Part shown: in pieces, positions 12,249-22,351 of the stretch
Layout of the letters: each line of letters begins with the position of its first letter
How positions within the stretch are numbered: the stretch's first letter is position 1
Assembly: GCA_951812925.1 (NCBI GenBank)
Contig: OX638368.1
Span: forward strand, 24,987,187 to 25,051,186
Direction of reading: 5' to 3'
Source of the DNA: Calliopum simillimum
Taxonomy: Eukaryota; Arthropoda; Insecta; Diptera; Lauxaniidae
DNA length: 64,000 nt
The notes under the pieces: generated by a model
Databases searched by the model: none
The model's input: the letters and a program-made list of their open reading frames with translations, nothing else
Told to the model about the DNA's origin: nothing
Made by a program: the position numbers and the translations under genes

Positions 12249-12701
12249 GATGTAAACATAATCAGCAAACTATTAAACCACCAAGTTGACAAGATGGTTT
12301 TTCTTGGAATTGTCGTGATAGTTATAAACGAGCCGACCAGCTAGATGAAGAAGAAAATCCTTCGAATTTGTTAGTCCAGTGGAGCTTATAAATTGTTGCA
12401 AAAAAAATATTGCACGATACTCCTGCAAACGCACAAATAAGCGACGGCGTAGAATCGTAAGCCTACGATTTCAATTTTGTAAAAATATTAAATTTTTTTT
12501 TGTAAATTAATTTTTAAATAAAAATTGAAATTGAAAAAACGTCTTTATTTGACAAAATTCTCACAGCCGCTCGTTGAAAAATACAATTTTCTGTACATCT
12601 TCCAATTTATTCCATAAACTATACCATTGGTCCAATAATGGTTGCTTACCCTATCGAAATTAGTCTAAATTAAAACAGCTGATTTTGTACCACCGTTTTG
12701 G
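12249..12701. other. Possible 5' region of the LINE relic and FAHD1-like promoter
   Basis: No coding frame. The part next to 12249 may be the 5' untranslated region of the minus-strand retrotransposon; the right part leads into the promoter of the FAH-domain gene. Confidence 0.3.
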
Positions 12702-12709
12702 TATAAATA
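12702..12709 (+). promoter_or_regulatory. Candidate TATA box of the FAH-domain gene
   Basis: TATAAATA lies 99 bases before the start codon at 12808. A TCAGCT stretch near 12731, at the right distance downstream, could serve as initiator. The assignment rests on motif and spacing only. Confidence 0.4.
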
Positions 12710-12807
12710 TTAGCAAAGTTCAAAAGCTTATCAGCTTATCAATCAAAACCAATTTATTTTCATTTCTTAATTTGTTCGTTTAAAAAAGAGATTCAACAAT
12801 CAATAAA

Positions 12808-13690
12808 ATGTTGATCAGTCGATTTTTTAGCACAACACAAAGTAGAATGGCAAATAAAAGTAATGTAGATTTGGAGAATTTTGTTCATAATGGACGGAAA
12901 ATTTTGGGTGCTGCTTTAAATTATATGTAATCAATTTACAAAAACACTTCTAAAGAAAATAAGTCAATCTAAGTCATTTAACAGGGACATTATAAGAGCG
13001 CGTAATTTGGAATGTCCGAAGGTGCCGTTGCTGTTTTTAAAACCAACGTCTTCATATTTGCAGGAGGGTCAGGATATTGTAGTAAGCTAAAAATTGTATT
13101 AATTGTGATACATACCTTCAAATATTAACTTTAATATATAAATTGTAGATTCCGAAAGTGTTTTCAAAAGTAGCCCATGAAGTAGAATTGGGTTTTATAA
13201 TTGGAAAAACTTGTAAAAATGTAACAAAAAATGATGCTATGAATTACGTGGGTGGATATTGCTTGGCTCTTGATTTAACCGCACAATGTGAATTGGTAAA
13301 TTTGTGTCTGATTATTATAAAAAATTTTAATTTCCTTTTTGATTTTAGGGTGAAGCGCGCGCAAATGGTCACCCGTGGAGTTTGGGCAAAGGTTTTGATA
13401 CTTCGACACCAGTATCGCGCTTTATACCTGCAGCCGAAATTTCCGATCCACACGATTTATCACTTTGGCTTAAAGTAAATGGCGAACTAAGGCAAAACGG
13501 CAACACAACAGATCTTTTATTTAAAATACCTGAACTAATAGAGCATGCTTCCAAGTACATGACGTTAGAGCCGAATGACTTAATTTTAACTGGAACACCA
13601 GACGGTGCACAACCAATGGCGCCTGGTGATATTGTTGAGTGCGGAATGGGTGATGTTGCAAAATTAACTTTCAAAGTTAGGGCTGAATGA
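12808..13690 (+). CDS. FAH-domain acylpyruvase-like protein (FAHD1 family), four exons
   Basis: Splicing 12808-12926, 12985-13081, 13149-13295 and 13349-13690 (all GT/AG) gives a 234-residue protein, close to the usual FAHD1 length. FAHD1 enzymes hydrolyse acylpyruvates and decarboxylate oxaloacetate, mainly in mitochondria. Visible family motifs: PLLFLKPTSSY; HEVELGFIIGK, whose two Glu are metal ligands; GYCLALDLTA with the ligand Asp; WSLGKGFDT with the active-site Lys; LWLKVNGELRQ; and LILTGTPDGAQPM. The N-terminus (MLISRFFSTTQSRMANK) is basic and Ser/Thr-rich, as in a mitochondrial presequence. Oddity: where human FAHD1 has the His30/Glu33 dyad after NYAD, this protein reads NYMDIIRAR, so both are replaced. 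It may be a fly paralogue with altered catalysis. It converges on the gene at 14059. Confidence 0.92.
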
Positions 13691-14058
13691 TATGATACTT
13701 TTGCTGTAATAGGGACAGGTCCTCATTTTAATAAGTTGCAAAAGAAATCACGATGGTCCGAAAACCGTGAAAATAAAACTTTAACTCCCGAATTAGCAAT
13801 CGTTCAATGTGTGGCTTAAATATGCGATTTCGCGTAGTAGTTATCATTATAAATTATTTATCCACTTTCTAGATGTAAAATAAAATGGTTTTCCGCAACA
13901 AATTAAAAAATCTGCTAGTGAACATCAAAATCAGCTGATCAATTTTGTTTACAAAGTGATAATTCAAAACAGTTTACGAATGCCGCACCTTGGCTGATTG
14001 TTCCTTTCAAATGAAACATGATTTTTGAACAATTTGATTGCAAACGAATCTTTTATTT

Positions 14059-14541
14059 TTAAACAGCATTCTGTTTTAAGAACTTTTTTAATCTGACAAT
14101 GTCTTTTATCAAGTTATACAATTGCCGTTGTATGTTGGCTGATTCCACCACCAAGTCCACACATTTGCTAAATTGTTGACTGGCTAATCGTAGTGAACTT
14201 GATGGTAGAGCTCCAAACCATTTGAGTGGATCTACGTGACCAGTATCATTGTTGATTTGACTGTTGACCAATTGCAGTTTGTTTCCCGTTAAAGTCTCAT
14301 CACTGGCTACTTCTTCAACTTTCCTTAGTGCATTGAACTCATTGCCTAGTTCCGTAGGTATTTGCGCGAGACCAATGCTTTGTGTTCCTTGAATGTAACG
14401 CGTTTTGGCCAAAAGAAGCTGTCCTGAATTTTGATGTTTTTCGATTTCTAATTTACAACGAACCTGCTCTTCCATCAAGTCGAACAATTCGATATAAAGA
14501 TTGTCCAGTAGGACTTTCCTTTCTTTAATTGCTGCTTCCAT
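14059..14541 (-). CDS. V-ATPase assembly factor, CCDC115/VMA22-like
   Basis: A single-exon 160-residue protein with a long N-terminal helix (LLDNLYIELFDLMEEQ) followed by a LLLAKTRYIQGTQSIG block, a PLKWFGALPSSSLRLASQQF block and a C-terminal coiled coil (NIQRQLYNLIKDIVRLKKFL). The KxRYxxGxxSxG and WFGxLxPxSLRxAxxxF signatures and the helix-linker-helix layout are those of CCDC115, the animal counterpart of yeast Vma22. That protein works in the ER/Golgi to assemble the membrane sector of the proton-pumping V-ATPase; its role here is by homology. The length fits the family (about 140-180). The Met at 14541 is the first in frame. An AATAAA on the minus strand lies almost directly after the stop (about 14051), and the gene ends 368 bases from the convergent FAH-domain gene. 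Confidence 0.87.
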   Translation of the reverse strand: MEAAIKERKVLLDNLYIELFDLMEEQVRCKLEIEKHQNSGQLLLAKTRYIQGTQSIGLAQIPTELGNEFNALRKVEEVASDETLTGNKLQLVNSQINNDTGHVDPLKWFGALPSSSLRLASQQFSKCVDLVVESANIQRQLYNLIKDIVRLKKFLKQNAV

Positions 14542-14860
14542 TATTTAGTTATAACAACCGTTGTACATTAAAAACACAAAAATGTATGATCATATGATTT
14601 GGAACTTTTATTGGTGCAGTTCAGAAAATATGAAGCTTTGTGACTGTTGCTCATTTGTCTACGCTAATACTTTCTGAATTCAAGTTAAGTATCATCAGCG
14701 TGTTTCAATTTGCGCAAATTCGAATTCATGATTGTATAAAATCAAAAAACATATTTTTGTGCATGGATTGGTTTCATTAAGGCTTAGAAGTAAATCAATC
14801 AAAGATAAAATGTTCGGGTAGAGGACACAACTAAATTAATTTTAATGAGTTTATTATAAG

Positions 14861-15062
14861 CTGTGTTTTAGACGCTGTTGATGTTGTGATACTACACTGA
14901 ATATTAGCTGTGTTTAATAGAATTTTAATTTGTCTTGGCATGCGGAGGGAAGTGGTGCGGAAATGAAAAGCAGAATAAAGCAAAAGCATAAAGCACACAA
15001 ACTCGTCTTAGAAGAATGGCGTTAACTCCGTGCTAACATGCTGCCGTCAAAACACAGCTATA
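14861..15062. mobile_element. Small inverted-repeat element (tentative MITE), about 200 bp
   Basis: AGCTGTGTTTTAGACG near 14861 and its approximate complement (CGTCAAAACACAGCT) ending near 15061 form imperfect inverted ends with short AT-rich direct flanks. There is an internal AGCTGTGTTTAATAG copy at about 14907. No coding content. The boundaries and target duplication are ambiguous. Confidence 0.45.
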
Positions 15063-16285
15063 ATTAAAATAGACTATTTTTTTGTGTTGAAACTATTTCC
15101 AAACTAAATACAAATTCATACAAGAGTCTTATACTTTTGTGTGGGAATATGTACGTGATGTATGTTATTATTCCAACTATATTGAGCCTTTCATCTACTG
15201 TTGGACAGTTGTGAATCTGTGAAAGTCCTGTTGTTTGTGCTGACGATGATTTCCTTGTGTTTTGTGTTGTAAGGCCCTACTATGTATATCATCTGCCGTG
15301 TGAGCCATCATTAAGAATGGCTGTAACAAAGCTCAAATCATGTTTTTACTCGTTGTTATCATTTCGTACGAAAATTTAGTCATACGAGTAACAGCCATAC
15401 CTAAATTGGAGCGTTTCGGTATGTTCCATATAAATTGCAGTGTTGCCAAAATGTGGGGAATTCCTCAAAACGTGAGGAATTCATGACCCTCTTGGGGAAT
15501 TTTTGAGTAATTTTTATTTGAGGAATTTTTGAGGATTTTTTTTACTAACGCATTATTTCTGACGTTACCCATTGAATAGCCCTTTGTTTTCACCATCATA
15601 AATAACGGACGTTCACACTGTGCAATGACTTACATGACTGTCGTGTGAGCCAGCTCTAAAACGTGTTCCAATAAAAACAACGAATATTCGTTGCGATAGA
15701 TCTAGTTTTAATTATGTCACCGGCGGCAGCGAATACGTGGTTGATATTTAGTTTTTCGTATGATATCCGACCTGTCCCATATGCCTAGTTTCGACAACCT
15801 ACCAAAGCGTTGTGAATTATGGAGTTTTTTGCTTTCCATTGTTATGGACTTGCGTGCTGGTCTACTAAACTTTTCACATGAAATGTCAATTTTTGCTAAA
15901 TGCACTAACCTAACCTGCTGGTAATACTGGCACGCTGGCGGTAGCGTGGCTAGAGCTCGCCGGATGGGGTGGGACTTGCCAAACAGGGAAGTGTGTCAAC
16001 AGACCAACGCATGCCAAACAAAAAAATAAAATCGTGCCAGATTTAACACACTCTATACTTACTGTCGCTTCACGTTTCTCCACTCGATCAAGTTTTCAAT
16101 TTAAAATCTCTCACAGTACGCTGGTAGACGGACTTAGCTGGTATTCTTCCGTCTAGGGCTGCCCTCCCTCATATGACCTTCCTTGGCCAACCATGGTGAC
16201 CATCTTCCCAGAGATGCTGATCACCCCACAAAGTTAAAATACCACAATCACATTACCTGACCATACCTACGCCAGTTTCAGTTTC
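15063..16285. other. Intergenic DNA with a MITE fragment and GC-richer unidentified stretch
   Basis: About 15393-15440 carries a shortened relative of the 9886-10182 MITE (CCATACCTAAATTGGAGCG joined to TTTCGGTATGTTCCAT). It runs directly into CAGTGTTGCCAAAATG, which resembles the end of the hAT element at 55737. From about 15910 to 16250 the base composition is GC-richer than usual for this window but no open frame is convincing; it may be part of an unidentified repeat. Confidence 0.4.
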
Positions 16286-16307
16286 TTAGGGCCAATTTCA
16301 CAGTGAG

Positions 16308-16393
16308 CGCTTAAGCTTTAGCTTAGCTAAACCGTTAGGGTAGAGAAAGCACTTAAGCTTTAGCTTAGCTAAACCGTTAGGGTAGCTTAAGCG
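16308..16393. repeat. Two 42 bp tandem units near the Harbinger-like end
   Basis: The block with CTTAAGCTTTAGCTTAGCTA and ACCGTTAGGGTAG occurs twice with a period of 42 bases, just inside the left terminal inverted repeat. Subterminal repeats like these are common transposase-binding sites in DNA transposons; that role is inferred. Confidence 0.7.
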
Positions 16394-16678
16394 GCCCTTA
16401 AATATTTTCCAATTTCACAGTTGACTAGCTCACTTTTGTCATTATCATAGATACGAACCAGAAAAATGTAAATAAATTTGACAGTAAACAAAATTTGTGT
16501 ATATGGAATTTCTTAAAAAAATATTTCATTCATAGCAAGCGAACCGCAACTGTGCCGTTGCACTGCTTTTAGTGTTTTTTTAAAAAGCTGCATAATAGTC
16601 AACAGTCAAGAAATGCGACGCGGACTGCCGTTGGATGTTTGGCACAATGCTATCAATGCATTTAACGAACATGATACT

Positions 16679-16954
16679 TGTTGCATGTGGTGGTTGATAC
16701 AAATCAAAATATGTTGCGAATCAAGCGAGACCATAAGTACTGCTGAAAATTTTCGTTCAAGTCTCATTTCCGTTCTAGCACGTCACCGCAAGGTTAAAAC
16801 AGCTCTTAAAAACATTCACCAATATTCAAATTTCCTATTGGGATATTCGTTTGAATGTTTTTGTAGAAAAAAAAACAGTTATGTCAAAGTAAGTTTTTTT
16901 TTTTGTTAAAAAAATCGGGTGATTTAGACAAAGAGAAATGTCATTTAAAGGGCG

Positions 16955-16988
<34 letters not shown>

Positions 16989-19514
16989 GTAATTTTCGGT
17001 TTCGATCGCTGACCGTTTGTTAAATTCGCCGTCGATGAACTTACCCAGCAAACAGAAAGACGCTTGGAAATTAACTTAATTTATGTTCAGTAAATGTACT
17101 TCGTATTTTTGCAAAGTGAATGGCCATATTCGCGGTTTTGTTGGGTCACAGCTGGGGCTACTTTGGAAAAAGTATATGAGTGTGAGCATACTGGTGCGAC
17201 TGTTTCCAAAGAAGTTTCTTTATAATGCTGGTCAAATATAGTTGGTAATGAAATTCTGCATTTGCTGTGATAAATCGAAATCATGAATGCGATTGGCATT
17301 TTGTGGACTTTTTGTCCGGTCTTTTTTGTAAAAAAAAAAAATAGGCTATGAAAACATTTGGAACTGAAAACTATTTCCATGCGTTTAATCCTAAGTCACT
17401 AAAATTGTTTGCTGGGTTGCTCAGGCAAATAACAGCAAAAGCATTTTCTATGTTTGTGTGTGCATGTGTGCAATCGCTGACTTTGGTTCGGTGGTATACT
17501 GAAAATTATTCAAGAGCGAAAAACGATTAAAACTTTGTGGACGATAGACGTGTTTTGCGCTGCTAAAATTTAATTTGTAAAAAGACAACGTTCAGTTCAC
17601 TTTAAATAAATTTATTGCCGGCTAGCTTGGCCAAAAACTTAAGCAGTTTAATTGTACACGCATTAAGATTACAATTTAATAAACGTGAGTTTTTACCGAG
17701 AGTGCAATCATTTTTATTGAATATTTTTAAATGTGCAAATATACATACAGGTTGAACGGGCCCGTGCAAGCGGAATAAAATAAACCACCATTTTTGACTG
17801 GTGGTCAAAGTCCTCGTGGCAATTTGCCCGGATATTTAAATAATGTAAGTTTGTACATTTTGCTTAAAGCCATTTTGGCCCAAAAGTCAAAATCAGTGTT
17901 TTCATGAAACCCACAGGGTGCTGGGCAGACTGAACAAACGAGCTACGCAGAGGTGTCGCAGCTTTCATACCTTGTTGGTTCACCTAATCGTAAATTTTTC
18001 CACCTTGTGGACAACTTCGGTAAGCTCTATCAAAATAAAATCTTGGATCGCTCCTTAAGAACGCGAATCCGTAGTGAAAGATTCTGTTCCAGTAAACCTA
18101 TTCTGAAATATTCACCTTGAACGGGCCCAGTGACGTAGATGAAAAAAGGTAATCACGTAAATAAAAAAACCAATGACGTAGGTGAAAGAAAGCAATCACG
18201 TAAATGAACCAAAATATTACGTAGATCGGAAAGCAGAACATAATCACGTAATTAAAAAGTAAAAATATCACGTCGGCAAAAATTAAAAATCAAGTAGGTG
18301 ATTTTCATAAATCGATCTCGGCCAAATTGTGTAAGATTGTGGTGTTACCACGGTTAAACCCAAAAATGAAGGGCTGAAGGCTATGGGCCTCTAATAATCA
18401 AGAATTTGTACTTGTGAACTTCAGCACGAGTGGTGTAGCACGATTGGTGTGGTGAATTTATTTATTATTTTCGAATATAGGCATACACATATAAGAATTA
18501 TTTCGCGATTTTCTAAATATTATCATTATTTTGAATATTATTTAATATCATATATAATCATTGATGTCAAGAATAATTTTCTTTTTGCGTTTGGCAACCC
18601 CGAAATTTTAATTACTGTCGCACAAGTAAACCTCCTTGCAGAGCTCTACCAGGTAGGATAGGACATTTTTTTTTTGTATTAAACGTTTCTTGGTTCTAAC
18701 GCAGTACCAAGTAACATTGTCAAAATAAAACTTAATTGATTTGTTGAGGGGGCCTAAAGTATTCGAAATCATAAAAAAAAAAACGCAACACGTTGTTGAA
18801 TTTGGGGAAAATTATTCTTTATTTGAATTGCATAAAAACATAATTTTATGTCGTTTCTTAAGTGTGTTTTGTAACCTAAAGGGAAATTATTTAAAATTTA
18901 TTTCGTTTATAAATCTTAAACTTAGTTTCCAACAGTGGATGTTGGTGTCATTGTATTATTGTAAAGTTAAATGTAGATTTAGTTTGGATCATAAATTCCA
19001 AAACTATTGGTTTGTAAATATACATATGCATTGGTAGAAATATACTCATACACATGTATATATGAAGATAGGGAATAATTTCTTGAATAAAATTAAATAT
19101 TTGTGAAAATACAAAAATCCATATGTCGTGCTAACTTGAGATAGTAAGGGGGGGGATTCTTAAATGGAGGCTGATACATTTGGGATACTGCGTATAAGAT
19201 GAGTTAAAGTTTCTTTTGAGGCGTTTGGCCACGAAGGGTTAGGGCTGCATATCAAGTGTAATAAGGTGCAGTATGGTAGGGAGGGTCACATTAAGGATCA
19301 TTCCATCGAGATCCGGTCTGTCAGTTTGTCGCTTCGTGTAAAATTATTTTGGTTATTTTGGCATGAGTTTTTTTCTCTAATCTTGTTCCATTCCGATGAA
19401 AGTCGGAGTATTGTATGCTCCACGACCGGATGTGGAGGTAGGATAACCCCGCCCGAAGGTAAAATGCTAGCCGGTGCAAACCACAACCGGTTCGATGAAC
19501 TAGGAGTCATAACA
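16679..19514 (+). repeat. 5' LTR, 2836 bp
   Basis: It begins TGTTGCATGTGG and ends AGTCATAACA. It differs from the right LTR by one base in an A-run (12 A at about 17329 against 13), with no other difference seen in the segments I compared. It contains a (CA)n tract at about 16956-16987 and a cluster of ACGTA repeats at 18126-18275. Several short open frames of 60-98 codons occur, duplicated exactly in the other LTR, but none resembles a known protein. LTRs of this family type are usually a few hundred to about 2000 bases, so this one is unusually long. Confidence 0.95.
18126..18275 (+). repeat. Degenerate CACGTA/GACGTAG repeat cluster in the LTR
   Basis: Roughly seven copies of an ACGT-centred motif (GTGACGTAGATGAAAAA, AATCACGTAAATAAAA, AATGACGTAGGTGAAA and similar) are spaced 20-30 bases apart. 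The same array is present in the right LTR at 27348-27497. TGACGTA resembles CRE/AP-1-type sites and CACGTA is E-box-like, so this could be the LTR's regulatory block; that function is inferred. Confidence 0.65.
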
Positions 19515-19518
19515 ATAA

Positions 19519-19528
19519 TGGCGCCCAA
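19519..19528 (+). promoter_or_regulatory. tRNA primer binding site (lysine-tRNA type)
   Basis: TGGCGCCCAA lies 4 bases after the end of the 5' LTR. TGG is the complement of the CCA tail of tRNA and TGGCGCCCAA matches lysine-tRNA primer sites known from retroelements. The match is about 10 bases, after which it diverges. Confidence 0.85.
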
Positions 19529-20515
19529 ATTCTTTTTATTTTTTTTTTAGGGACAAGGTTAGAATTAAAATAAAAAGGGGTAAACTATGACTTCTTGAAG
19601 GATTGCATATCATGCTACGGATGTCTTGATTTCAAATTTGTCATTATATGAAAATTTTATATGGTCAATTGCTCCGAGCAGTCAAATGCAATGTTTCAAG
19701 GACTCATAGAAACTAAAGTAGAGATCCGAGTTTGTGAAAGTTTTCGTTCCGAAGAGTGGCTTAGAATGAAAAGTCTAAATGCATTCATTGGTTTGATGCT
19801 TTTATAAATAAGGAACAGTGAGGTCAGATTCAAGATATAAGATCGTAGTCGTTCCATGGAACGGGGTCAAGTACGACGATGACATAGTTTTTAATGTGAA
19901 GTAAAAGGCTAGTTATTATTTTATAAGCATCGAGATTTTTATCGTTCGGAAATGCGATGGCAGGGAAAGTTTAATTATAGTGCACTTTTTCTTTGTATCG
20001 TGGCTGCGGTATTAATTGGAGAATCTCTGACACGAATTCGTTTTGTAAAAGTTTTTTTTCAAGTAATTAATAAATTTTGAGTCCGTTTCGTCGTCCGCAA
20101 TATTACGAGAAATTTTAAAAAGGGAGTAAAGTGGAAGGCACAGCAGTTTTTGTATAAAAAGTGGTTGAGGAAAACGGTGACCAGTACCTTCTTTGATGGA
20201 ATAGGTTTACTGCCGCATCGTGAAGCAGCACTGTCAATAAGCTGCTGAGGCATTTTTGGGAGTTTTTTTTTGTCCGTCCTTTTTTCATGAATAGACAAAT
20301 CGGCAGACATGTGCAAGAGTGATAAACTCATAAGAAGTAGTAAAGAAACAGAAGCGGTATCCAAATGTTCACCTCTGTTGGGGATCCACCCCTACATCTG
20401 TGACTTATTCGAAAAAAAGTATTTCTTGAAACAAAGATAGTTTTTTTTATGAGCTTGAATGAATTTCAGCACGATTTAAATAATACGTTAGAGTTGCAAA
20501 AAAATAATATTCAAA
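19529..20515 (+). other. Retrotransposon 5' leader between primer site and gag
   Basis: About 1 kb with no long plus-strand frame, containing several short upstream ATGs. It would form the untranslated leader and is the likely place for packaging signals. Confidence 0.6.
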
Positions 20516-22351
20516 ATGTTTTCAACACCACCGGCAAAGACTCCAGGTCAGGAGGCAGAATTTTTTATAGATTTGTCAAAGACCATAAATGTTAATAATC
20601 AAAACAAGGACAGAGGGATAAACACCAGACTTCAGGGTCTTGGTACAGACCAGTTGAGTGAAGGGGCCGCAGCGCTCCCAATGGCTTCTAGTAATGCAGG
20701 CACTATTTTAAATTCAGAATCAGGGAACAAAAATGGTACCAAGCCTAAAAATAGTTCAAATCGCATGCTTCAATTGGACATGTCGCAACCACCACCGAAT
20801 TTGAATAAGGTTCAAAAAGACAAGGGCGGAAGGATAGACCCGTCAAAAGATAAGCACACAGGAGACAGAATTAGCGCTTTAGAGGAGGCGCTAGGGAGAA
20901 TTGTACTATGTTTGGACCAAATTAATGAAAAACAGCGGGACGTAGGCGAAGTTGCACCACCATTGGCAAATTTAGATAGGGGGTTTTTGCAAAAAGAACC
21001 AATAAACAATTTTAGTCATTATAACCAATTTCTATACAGTAACTCTCCAAACGATAATAATTTAAATTTTCGACAGCAACCATTTCAAGCGATTAAACCT
21101 GCTCCTTTGCTGTCAACTTTTAAACCCAATAGCAATCAACAGGCTACTTTAAATGGTGCACAACAGCAGCTGCGCAGAGACCAATACGCTCCCCAAAGCT
21201 ATACACACCAACAATTAAATGAAGGCGGTCAGGACCCAAGAGATTTTAGGCAGCAGGCCTCTACTAATTTCAGTCAAGTACAACATCCACCTAGTAGTAA
21301 CGTATTACCAGGCTATAACTCTCAACAACCGGCGAGAGGAGTTTATGTTAGTGCACCACAAAATTATAACTGTATGGCTAATTTACCACATAATAGTGGC
21401 ATGCCAACACCAGGTCCACCAATGGGGTCTTACACAGGGCCTTATTTAGGAATGATCAGGGTTGATAAATGGGGTGTTACTTTTAGCGGTCGCGGTGATT
21501 CATCCGTTGAAGATTTTATCTTTCAAATAGAATACTTGCAGGCTCAATACCAATGTCCTTGGCAGGAGATATTGCGCGATTTCCATCGTTTGGTCGTGGA
21601 TGAGGCACGTAGATGGTATTGGTTGTTTGCTCAAAATAATAACGCGTTAGATTGGACAACTCTGAAAGCAGGCCTAATCCGACAGTATAAATCCAGCCGT
21701 AGTGATTTTGAAATACTTCACGAGCTTGTTGAAAGGAAGCAAGTTTTGGGTGAGCCCATAGATACGTTTTTCCACGCTGTATGGCAGCTGCGTTCTAGAC
21801 TAAGAATTGATATACCAGAACAGGATGTAATTAAAATAGTCAAGCGTAACTTGAATGAAAATCTTCGTAAATACATTTATGCTATGTCCATATATACGGT
21901 CGAGCAACTACGTGATGCATGTAAAGAAGTGGAAGTGAGTTTTTCTAGGCGAGAGGTACGTTTTGCTAATCAGACTCCAATTCAGACCAAATATCCACAA
22001 AAATATCGAGGGAACAACCTCAGTGAAATGGAAATGAGCACTGGTTATGTAGAGGAAGAGTGTGATGGCTCTGAAAACGTTGCGGAGGTGTCTACACGAT
22101 CCCAAACACAGGAACATCCGCGAAGGAAAGCGATAGTCTGCTGGAACTGTAATCAGACAGGCCATATGTTTAAGGAATGCACGTCATTGACAAGGAAAAT
22201 ATTTTGTTACAAATGCGGACTGGAAGATGTTTTCAGCCCGAATTGTCCGAACTGTAAGTCGGGAAACGACAGGCGGAACGCAATAGGAACGGGGGAATCG
22301 CGCTCCAGACCGAACCCCGTCGAGATACCACAGCATCATCGCAAGAACTAA
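20516..22351 (+). CDS. gag: Retrotransposon Gag polyprotein
   Basis: A 611-residue frame with a Gln/Asn/Pro-rich N-terminal half (about residues 1-310), then a capsid-like region (about 320-490) containing WGVTFSGRGDSSVEDF, DEARRWYW and LKAGLIRQYKSS, typical of retrotransposon gag domains. The C-terminus has a canonical CCHC zinc knuckle with Cys542, Cys545, His550 and Cys555. A second knuckle-like block (Cys564, Cys567, Cys577) has Val where the His should be. The protein would assemble the virus-like particle and bind the element's RNA. The last 31 codons overlap the pol frame and contain the -1 shift site. The ATG at 20516 is the first in a long open frame and follows an A-rich context (TTCAAAATG). 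Confidence 0.93.
   Translation: MFSTPPAKTPGQEAEFFIDLSKTINVNNQNKDRGINTRLQGLGTDQLSEGAAALPMASSNAGTILNSESGNKNGTKPKNSSNRMLQLDMSQPPPNLNKVQKDKGGRIDPSKDKHTGDRISALEEALGRIVLCLDQINEKQRDVGEVAPPLANLDRGFLQKEPINNFSHYNQFLYSNSPNDNNLNFRQQPFQAIKPAPLLSTFKPNSNQQATLNGAQQQLRRDQYAPQSYTHQQLNEGGQDPRDFRQQASTNFSQVQHPPSSNVLPGYNSQQPARGVYVSAPQNYNCMANLPHNSGMPTPGPPMGSYTGPYLGMIRVDKWGVTFSGRGDSSVEDFIFQIEYLQAQYQCPWQEILRDFHRLVVDEARRWYWLFAQNNNALDWTTLKAGLIRQYKSSRSDFEILHELVERKQVLGEPIDTFFHAVWQLRSRLRIDIPEQDVIKIVKRNLNENLRKYIYAMSIYTVEQLRDACKEVEVSFSRREVRFANQTPIQTKYPQKYRGNNLSEMEMSTGYVEEECDGSENVAEVSTRSQTQEHPRRKAIVCWNCNQTGHMFKECTSLTRKIFCYKCGLEDVFSPNCPNCKSGNDRRNAIGTGESRSRPNPVEIPQHHRKN

Noticed and set aside
16956..16987. CA repeat mistaken for a CRISPR-like or regulatory array
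   Set aside because: Simple dinucleotide microsatellite within the LTR.
17087..19550. Open frames of 60-98 codons in the 5' LTR, repeated in the 3' LTR
   Set aside because: Their duplication follows from the LTRs; none has a recognisable domain or good start context.
19519..19550. Possibility that the GGCGCC stretch is part of a host regulatory site
   Set aside because: Its position 4 bases after the LTR and TGG start fit a primer binding site exactly.
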